DNA of 64,000 nt. It comes from Rhinopithecus roxellana (Eukaryota; Chordata; Mammalia; Primates; Cercopithecidae). Positions 56,451 through 64,000 of this stretch are shown piece after piece; the first letter of the stretch is position 1, and each line of letters begins with the position of its first letter. Under the pieces are notes generated by a model that saw only the letters and a list, made by a program, of their open reading frames with translations, was not told the DNA's origin and did not search any database. The translations under genes were made by a program, and so were the position numbers. The stretch is from the NCBI RefSeq assembly GCF_007565055.1, contig NC_044553.1:124146978-124210977 (forward strand), read 5' to 3'.

Positions 56451-58630
56451 TTAGTTCCAAGATTTTGCTATTGTGAATAATGCTGCAGTAAACATACATA
56501 TGCATGTGTCTTTATAGTAGAATGATTTATAACCCTTTGGGTATATACCCAGTAATGAGATTGCTAGGTCAAATAGTATTTCTAGTTCTAGATCCTTGAG
56601 GAATCGCCACACTGTCTTCCACAATGGGTGAACTAATTTACACTCCCACCAACAGTGTAAAAGCATTCCTATTTCTCCACATCCTCTCCAGCATCTTTTG
56701 TTTCCTGACTTTTTAATGATCGCCATTCTAACTGGTGTGACATGGCATCTCATTGTGGTTTTGATTTACATTTCTCTAATGACCCGTGATAATGAGTTTT
56801 TTTCATATATTTGTTGGCTGCATAAATATCTTCTTTTGAAAAGTGTCTGTTCATATCCTTCACCCACTTTTTGATGTATTTTGTTGTTGTTGTTGTAAAT
56901 TTGTTTAAGTTCCTTGTAGATTCTGGATATTACCCCTTTTTCAGATGGATAGATTGCAAAAATTTTCTTCCATTCTGTAGGTTGTTTTTGTTGCTGAATT
57001 CGGTTTGCCAGTATTTTATTGAGGATTTTCGCATAAGTGTTCATCAGGGATATTGGCCTGAAATTTTCTTTTTTTGTTGTGTCTCTACCAGGTTTTGGTA
57101 TCAGGATGATGCTGGCCTCATAAAATGAGTTAGGGGGGAGTCCCTCTTTTTTTTTGTTTGGAATAATTTCAGAAGGAATGGTACCAGCTCCTCTTTGTGC
57201 CTCTGGTAGAATTTGGCTGTGAATCCGTCTGGTTCTGGGCTTTTTCTGGTTGGTAGGCTATTAATTACTGCCTCAATTTCAGAACTTGTTATTGGTCTAT
57301 TCAGGGATTCAACTTCTTTCTGGTTTAGTTTTGGGAGGGTGTATGTGTCCAGGAATTTATCCATTTCTTCTACATTTTCTAGTTTATTTGCATAAAGGTG
57401 TTTCTAGTATTATCTGATGGTAGTTTGTATTTCTATGGGATCAGTAGTAATCTCCCCTTTATCTTTTTTTATTGTATCTATTTGATTCTTCTCTCTTTTC
57501 TTCTTTATTAGTCTGGCAGGTGGTGTATCTATTTTGTTAATGTTTTTATAAAACCAGCTCCTGGATTCATTGATTTTTTTTGAAGGGTTTTTCATGTCTC
57601 TATCTCCTTCAGTTCTGTTCTGATCTTAGTTATTTCTTGTCTTCTGCTAGCTTTTGAATTTATTTGCTCTTGCTTCTTTAGTGATTTTAGATCTTTCCCG
57701 CTTTCTCCTATGGGTATTTTAGTGCTATAAATTTCCCTCTAAACACTGCTTTAGCTGTGTCCCAGAGATTCTGGTACCTTGTGTCTTTGTCCTCATTGGT
57801 TTCAAAGAACTTACTTATTTCTGCCTTAGTTTCGTTATTTACCCAGTAGTCATTTAGGAGCAGGTTGTTCAGTTTCCATGTGCAGTTTTGAGTGAGTTTC
57901 TTAATCCTGAGTTCTAGTTTGATTGCACTGTGGTCTGAGAGACTGTTTGTTATGATTTCTTTTCTTTTGCATTTGCTGAGGAGTGTTTTACTTCCAATTA
58001 TGGGGTCAATTTTAGAATAAGTGCTATGTGGTGCTGGGAAGAATGTATATTCTCTTGATTTGGGGTGGAGAGTTCTGTAGATAACTATTAGGTCTGCTTG
58101 GTCCAGAGCTGAGTTCAAGTCCTGAATATCCTTGTTAATTTTCTGTCTTGTTGATCTGTCTGATATTGACAGTGGAGTGTTAAATTCTCCCACTATTATT
58201 TTGTGGGAGTCTAAGTCTCTTTGTAGGTCTCTAAGAACTTGCTTTATGAATCAGGGTGCTCCTGTATTGGGTGCATATATATTTAGGATAGTTAGCTCTT
58301 CTTGTTGCATTGATTCTTTTACCATTATGTAATGCCCTTCTTTGTCTTTTTTGATCTTTGTTCATTTAAAGTCTTTTATCAGAGACTAGGATTGCAACCC
58401 CCCTCCTTTTTTTTTTTTTTTTTTGCTTTCCATTTGCTTGGTAAATCTTCCTCCATCCCTTTATTTTGAGCCTATGTGTGCCTTTGCATGTGAGATGGGT
58501 CTCCTAAATACAGGACACTGATGGGTCTTGAACTCTTTATCCTATTTGCCAGTCTGTGCCTTTTAATTGGGACATTTAATCCATTTACATTTAGTGTTAA
58601 TATTATTATGTGTGAATTTGATCCTGTCAT
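56451..58630 (-). pseudogene. Broken L1 ORF2 (endonuclease-reverse transcriptase)
   Basis: Endonuclease sequence is clear in 57708-58193 (GEFNTPLSISDRSTRQK, YTFFPAPHSTYSKID, SLSDHSAIKLELRI, holding the catalytic SDH). The linker to the reverse transcriptase follows in 57410-57595 and 57101-57364 (INSLPTRKSPEPDGFTAKF). In 56766-57044, AKILNKILANRIQQ passes straight into QPTEWKKIFAIYP, so the catalytic palm with its FADD motif is deleted. Multiple stops and frameshifts separate the pieces. It cannot make a working enzyme. Confidence 0.88.
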
Positions 58631-58699
58631 TATGATGCTAGCTGGTTATTTGGCCCATTGATGATGCAGTTTCTTCATAGTGTCGATGGTCTTTACATT

Positions 58700-59700
58700 T
58701 TGGTTTGTTTTTGCAGTGGCTGTACCGGTTTTTCCTTTCTATATTTAGTGCTTCCTTCAGGAGCTCTTGTAAGCCAGGCCTGGTGGTGACAAAATCCCTC
58801 AGCATTTGCTTGTCTGTAAAGGATTTTATTTCTCCTTCACTTACGAAGCTTAGTTTGGCTGGATATGAAATTCTGAGTTGAAAATTCTGTTCTTTAAGAA
58901 TGTTTAATATTGTCCCCTACTCTATTCTGGCTTGTAGGGTTTCTGCAGAGAGATCTGCTGTTAGTCTGATGGGCTTCCCTTTGTGGGTAACCCGACTTTT
59001 CTCTCTGGATGTCCTTAACATTTTTTCCTTCATTTCAATCTTGGTGAATCTGACAATTATGTGTCTTGGGGTTGCTCTTCTGGAGGAGTATCTTTGTGGT
59101 GTTCTCTCTGTTTCCTGAATTTGAATGTTGGCTTATCTTGCCAGGTTGGGGAAGTTCTCCTGGGTAATATCCTGAAAGGTGTTTTCCAACTTGGTTCCAT
59201 TCTCCCCGTCACTTTCAGGTACACCAGTCAGTTGTAGGTTTGGTCTTTTCACATAGTCCCATATTTGTTGGAGGCTTTGTTCCTTTTCATTCTTTTTTCT
59301 CTAATCTTGTCTTCATGCTTTATTTCATTAAGTTAATCTTCAATCTCTGGTATCCTTTCTTTTGCTTTATAGATTGGGCTACTGATACTTGTGTATGCTT
59401 CACGAAGTTCTCGTGTTGTGTTTTTCAGCTCCATCATCAGGTCATTTATGTTCTTCTCTAAACTGGCTATTCTAGTTAGCAATTCCTCTAACCCTTTTCA
59501 GGGCTCTTAGCTTCCTTGCATTGGCTTAGAACATGCTCCTTTAGCTAGGAGGAGTTTGTTATTACCCATCTTCTGAAACCTACTTCTGTCAATTCATCAA
59601 ACTCATTCTCTATCCTGTTTTGTTCCCTTTTTGGCAAGGAGTTGTGATCCTTTGAAGGAGAAGAGGCATTCTGGTTTTTGGAATTTTCAGCCTTTTTGCG
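58700..59700 (-). pseudogene. Degraded L1 ORF1 region
   Basis: The position between 5' UTR and ORF2, and antisense landmarks such as CTTCGTGGATTTATC near 59720 and TTCAGGTACACCAGTCAG at 59215, identify the ORF1 region. No open frame over about 75 codons remains on the minus strand here. Confidence 0.6.
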
Positions 59701-60378
59701 CTGGTTTTTCCTGATCTTCGTGGATTTATCTATCTTCCGTCTTTGCTGTTGGTGACCTTCAGATGGTGTTTTTGCTTGGTTATTCTTTTTGTTGATGTTG
59801 ATACTATTGCTTTTTGTTTGTTAATTTTCCTTCTGATGGTCAGGCCTCTCATCTGCAGGTCTGCTGGAGTTTGCTGGAGGTCCACCCCAGACCCTGTTTC
59901 CCTGGATATCACCAGTGGAGGCTGCAGAACAGCAAAGATTGCTGCCTGCTCCTTCCTCTAGACGCTTCGTTCCAGAGGGGGACTTGCCAGATGCCAGCCA
60001 GAGCTCTCCTGTATGAGGTGTCTGTCAACCCTTGCTGGGAGATGTCTCCTCATCAGGAGGCACAGGGGTCAGGGATCCACTTGAGGAGGCAGTCTGTCCC
60101 TTAGCAGAGCTCGAGCACGTTACTGGGAGATCCACTACTCTCTTCAGAGCTGGTGGACAGGAACATTTAAGTCTGTTGAAGCTGTGCCCACAGGTACTTC
60201 TTCCCCCAGAGGCTCTGTCCCAGGGAGATGGGAGTTTTATCTGTAAGCCCCTGACTGGCACTGCTGTTTTTCTTTCCGAGATGTCTGCCCAGAGAAGAGG
60301 AACCTGGAGAGGCAGTCTGGCTACAGTGACTTTGTGGCACTGCAGTGAGCTCTGCCCAGAGGGATCCTGTTTTCTGAG

Positions 60379-61084
60379 TGCTTAAATGTTCTCCATGCCA
60401 TTTTTGTTGTCTTTATAAACATCCACTGTATGTTTATGGTTTATCTAAGAAATTCCAATTTACCAAACAATTGTTGGAAATTTTGTTTCCTTGTTTTCTT
60501 ATCATCTACAAGGTGACTTGGCACTGTACGTCCTTGTATCAAAATATTTGCACTAAAAGAGAATCTTCTTATGAGAAGCAACCAGATTAGAACTGCTTCT
60601 GCAAAGGGATAAATATGTTTTCAGGTCTTTCTAAGGACCTAACATGACAGTGCCAGCCCTGGGTATCATCATGGAAGACACCAGAGCTTCCAATTTGATA
60701 GATGAAAAATGTTCTGAATGCATTATTATTTTACTTAGCATTTCATGAATTACTCATGACTGCTTTCCCCCTTCTTTATTGGTGAGTTTGATCTTTAAGA
60801 TTCAAGTATTTCCTCCATTCAGGTCAATAGTCTGAAGCCAGCTTCAAATAGAAAAGGTCAGAGAGTGAGCCTAAGAATCCTAAGAAGCATAAAAGCATGA
60901 TGCAGAATTTGTGGATGCCTAAACTCGGAAACACACTCTTCAGTTCTTCTTCATGGTGTCTCAAAACATCACAGATGAAGTTACAGTCTCTCATGCCCTT
61001 TTCCAGCCTGTCTATTCCCTCCATAAACAAAGAGGAATTTCTCTTTTACTTCATTTCTTTATCTCTGGAATCAATATGTAGTAC
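60379..61084. other. AT-rich unique sequence, no gene recognised
   Basis: Nothing recognisable beyond the 5' edge of the L1. Confidence 0.35.
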
Positions 61085-61545
61085 TTGAGTGCATGTTTCA
61101 AAACATCGCACAAATGGTTTTAACTGTGCATACCATTCTGAAACTTGCTTTTCTCAGTTGGTATTGTTTTCTACTTCCATCTAGGTTGATCTGCATAAAG
61201 TCATTTAACTCCTCTATAGAGTACCCTTCTGAGAATGTATCCTAATCTTCTGTGTTGTGTTGTTTTTGACCATTTAGCCTATTTCTGGTGTTCTGCCTTT
61301 ACAACATGCCACCAGGGTGCATAGGTAGAAACATGTTGGTAGAGCCTGTCTCTAGAAGTAGAATTCCTAGGGCACCTTAATGTCACTAAAACCAACAAAC
61401 TGCTGTTCAAATTGTTTAAATCAATCTGTACTTCTAGTAGGGGCCAAGGAGAGTTAACATTTGTCTACTTTCTCTCCAATACCTAATATTATTAGACTTT
61501 TTAATTTTAGCTACTCTGGTGGTTGTGAAATGGTATCTTCAGTGG
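61085..61545 (-). mobile_element. Probable old L1 3'-UTR fragment
   Basis: GAAACTTGCTTTTCTCAGTTGG, CTAGAAGTAGAATTCCTAGGGC, CTCTCCAATACC and TTTTTAATTTTAGCTACTCTGG loosely follow antisense L1M order. Divergence is high. Confidence 0.4.
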
Positions 61546-61904
61546 AGGATTCAAATTGTGTAGGGCCCATCTCAGTTCTTTTAACAGAAAGAATACCAAA
61601 TTATAAATACAAATTTAGTCATGACAGTGGGTATTTATTTGGAATGAAAAAACAAATCACAACAAATTATAAACTTAAAAATGCTTTTAAATGCATGAAA
61701 TATACCACACAGTTGAGAAAAATAACATTTACAAATTAAAGAATTGCATGACCCATCTTTGTAATAGTTTTTTGCTGCATACTCATTGTCTATTAGTATG
61801 ATAATTTTGTAATTTTATTTTCTCTAGATCCTAAAAAGATATTTAGCTTTTTTTTTTGGCTCTAGCATAGCTGGCTGGTTAAGATGATTTTATTATTCTT
61901 ATAT

Positions 61905-64000
61905 CTTTTAATTATTGTGGTATTATTCACATAATATACAAGTTACCATTTTGAAGTGTACAAGTTAGTGTTTTTTTAGTATAGTTACAGTGTTATGTAA
62001 TCACCATCATAACCTAATTCCAGAACATTTCCATCACCCCAAAAAGAAATCTCATACCTGTTAGCGGTCATCTCCAATTCCCCAATCCTCTAACCCTTGG
62101 CACCTCGAATCTACTTTCTGTTTCTATGATTTGGCCTATTCTGGACATTTCATATAACTAGAATCATACAATATGTGGCCTTTTGTATTTGGCTTCTTTT
62201 ACTTAGCATAATCTTTACAAGGTTCATCCATGTTATAGCATGCAATAGCACTTCTTTTTTATGGAAAATGACATTCCATATGTATATACCACATTTTGTT
62301 TAACCATTTATCAATTGATGAACATTTGGTTTCTTTCCACTTTTAGACTATTACGATTGCTGCTGTGAACATTTAGTATACCGGATTTTGTGTGAGCATA
62401 TCTTTTCAATACATCAATATATGTAAGGGTAGAATTACAGAGTCACATGGTAATGCAATGTTTAACATTTTGAAAAACTACCAGATTGTTTTCCAAAGGA
62501 GCTGCAACATTTTACTTTCCTATCAGCAATATATGAGAGTTCTAGTTTCTTCATATTCTTGCCAACATTTCTTTTCAGTTTTTTTTCCCCCTTTATTCTA
62601 GCCATCCTAGTGTGTGTGAAATTGGTATGTCATTGTGGTTTTGATCTGTATTTTCCTAATGGCCAATGATGTTGAACTTCCCTAAAGATCTTTTCATGCA
62701 TTTGTTGGTTATTCGTATATCTTCTTAGGAGAAATTTTTGTTCAAATCCTTATCCCTTTTCCTAGTTGAATTATTTGACTTCTTGTCGTTGAGTACTAGG
62801 AGTCCTTTATATATGCTGGTTACTAGACCTTTATCAGACGTATGATTTGTAACTGTCTTCTCTCATTCTATGGGTTGGTTATCTTTTCATTTTGTGGATA
62901 GGGCTGATTGAAGCATAAACGTTTTAAATTTTGATGAGATTCAATTTATCTGTTTTTTCTTTTGGTCATATATGCTTTCAGTGTCCTTTCCAAAAAACTT
63001 TTGTTTAATTAACTCAAAGTTGCACAGATTTATATCTCTTCTTTTTTTCTAGGATTTTATAGTTATAGCTCTTACATTTAGGCCTTTGATTCATTTTGCA
63101 TTAATTTTTATATAGGGTATAAGGTGGGGTCCAACTTCATTCCTTTGTATGTGGATATCTAGTTTTAGCACCATTTCTTGAGAAAATTAGTCTTTTCTTA
63201 TTGAATGGTCTTGACACTCTTGTTGAAAGTTACTTGGCCATAGATCTATGGGCTTATTCCTGGACTCTCAGTTCTGTTTCACTGATCTATTTGACTGTCT
63301 TATACCAGTGTCACACTGTCTTGATTACTGTAGCATTGTAGTAAATTTGGAAATCAGAAAGTGATTCCTCTCACTTTGCTCTTTTTCAAGCTTATTTTGA
63401 CTTGTCTGGGTTTCAGGAATTTCCGTATGAGTTGTAGGATGAGTTTGTTGATCCTTGCAAAAAAAAAATCTAGATAAGGAATTAGATTTGAATTACTTTG
63501 AATTCAAAGGGATCACTTTGAATCTGTCCATTAAGATTAGATATATTTTCATTTATTTTGATCTTCTTTAATTTATTTCAACAATGTTTTATGGTTTTCA
63601 GTGTATATGTCTTGTACTTTAGTTATATTTTTTCTGAATGTTTCATTCTTTTTACTGGTATTGTTGATGGAATTGTTTTTTTCATTTCATTTTCAAATTT
63701 TTCATTGTTAGTGTATACAAATACAACTGATTTTTGTGCATTGAACTTATATCCTGTCACCTTGCTGAATTTATTAGCTTTAATATGTATATGTGTTCAT
63801 TATTTAGGGTTTTCTCTATATGACATTAGGTCATCTGTGAACAGAGATAGTTTTACTTCTTGCTGTTCAGTATGGATGCATTTTATTTCATCTTCTTGCC
63901 TAGAACATTCTTTTTTGCCCTGGCTATAACCTCTAGTAGAATGTTGAATAGAAGTGGTAAGAAATAGACATCCTTGTCTTCTTCCTGATCTTAGGAACAA
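61905..64000 (-). mobile_element. L1M element, runs off the window
   Basis: Antisense 3' UTR (TTATTCACATAATATACAAG, GGCCTTTTGTATTTGGC, AACATTTGGTTTCTTTCCAC) passes into ORF2 by about 62800 and continues to the last base. The translation at 63800-64000 (minus) contains EVKLSLFTDDLMSYRENPK, the ORF2 reverse-transcriptase active-site region, where the FADD motif has become FTDD. Confidence 0.87.
63240..64000 (-). pseudogene. Degraded L1 ORF2 reverse-transcriptase end, partial
   Basis: ORF2 sequence is traceable but broken by stops and frameshifts, except for the final frame at 63800-64000. The catalytic motif reads FTDD in place of FADD, and the upstream part lies outside the window. Inert. Confidence 0.7.

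Larger units (their letters stand above)
56060..60378 (-). mobile_element. Primate-age L1 LINE, defective
   Basis: The 3' end is at 56060 (AGTTCTGGGATACATGTGCAG, antisense) and the 5' UTR reaches 60378. Order on the minus strand: partial 5' UTR (about 59700-60378), ORF1 region (58700-59700), ORF2 endonuclease (about 57700-58630), part of the reverse transcriptase, a deletion joint near 56985, ORF2 end and 3' UTR. It is about 4.3 kb against an intact length near 6 kb; the head of the 5' UTR and the ORF2 centre are lost. The 3' UTR type suggests an L1PA/L1PB-age element. Confidence 0.9.

Noticed and set aside
56253..57364. Series of minus-strand frames as separate small genes
   Set aside because: They are pieces of one broken L1 ORF2 and its 3' UTR.

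Overview
This is a vertebrate nuclear window with no recognisable host gene. It is dense in primate-type interspersed repeats. Several Alu copies (23121-23430, 45370-45667, 49571-49874, and less completely 22178-22455 and 19911-20207) carry the variants that I know from Old World monkey AluYR subfamilies: a GGCCGGATC block in the right arm, CCACCTCGCCCGGCTAG, and GGCTTGAGCC near the head, all read on the antisense strand. ERV-W, ERV-H and HML-2-type LTRs are also present, which fits a catarrhine. The best reading is a cercopithecoid monkey (macaque, baboon or vervet type); the species cannot be fixed from the text alone.

Layout. 1-5200: unique sequence, a MaLR LTR (MLT1-type) split by an AluY, then a Tigger2a-type DNA transposon (2901-5196) whose purine-rich interior has grown into a GGA/GGT minisatellite of about 1.85 kb. 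5200-16900: mostly unique sequence with Alus, L2, MLT1, MIR, an L1M fragment and a local 150-bp duplication (5691 and 7426). 16900-36360: an HML-2-type solo LTR (18412-19384), many Alus, L2, MLT1, and a site carrying three copies of one Alu target sequence (29505-29932). 36363-36908: a 20-bp GC-rich minisatellite. 37800-46140: Alus and staggered L1M fragments, one holding an ERV-W solo LTR (41215-41976) and another holding MER5A, which in turn holds an AluYR. 46499-47446: a second Tigger2a-type copy, unexpanded but split by an ERV-H solo LTR. 48300-55700: L1 3' ends, MIR, hAT-type MITEs, MLT1/MLT2 LTRs, L2. 55780-60378: a TTCC/TCCC tract followed by a primate-age L1 on the minus strand that has lost the catalytic part of its reverse transcriptase. 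61085-64000: older L1M sequence on the minus strand, running off the window.

Nothing here works together as a pathway; the window reads as intergenic or intronic DNA built by nested transposition. All long open frames are explained by minisatellites, pyrimidine tracts, Alu arms or dead L1 ORF2. The most unusual structure is the minisatellite born inside a Tigger2a-type MITE, because the second copy of the same MITE 42 kb away preserves a short, unexpanded version of the same region. Family names come from memory of consensus sequences, not from a database search; subfamily assignments should be treated as provisional.
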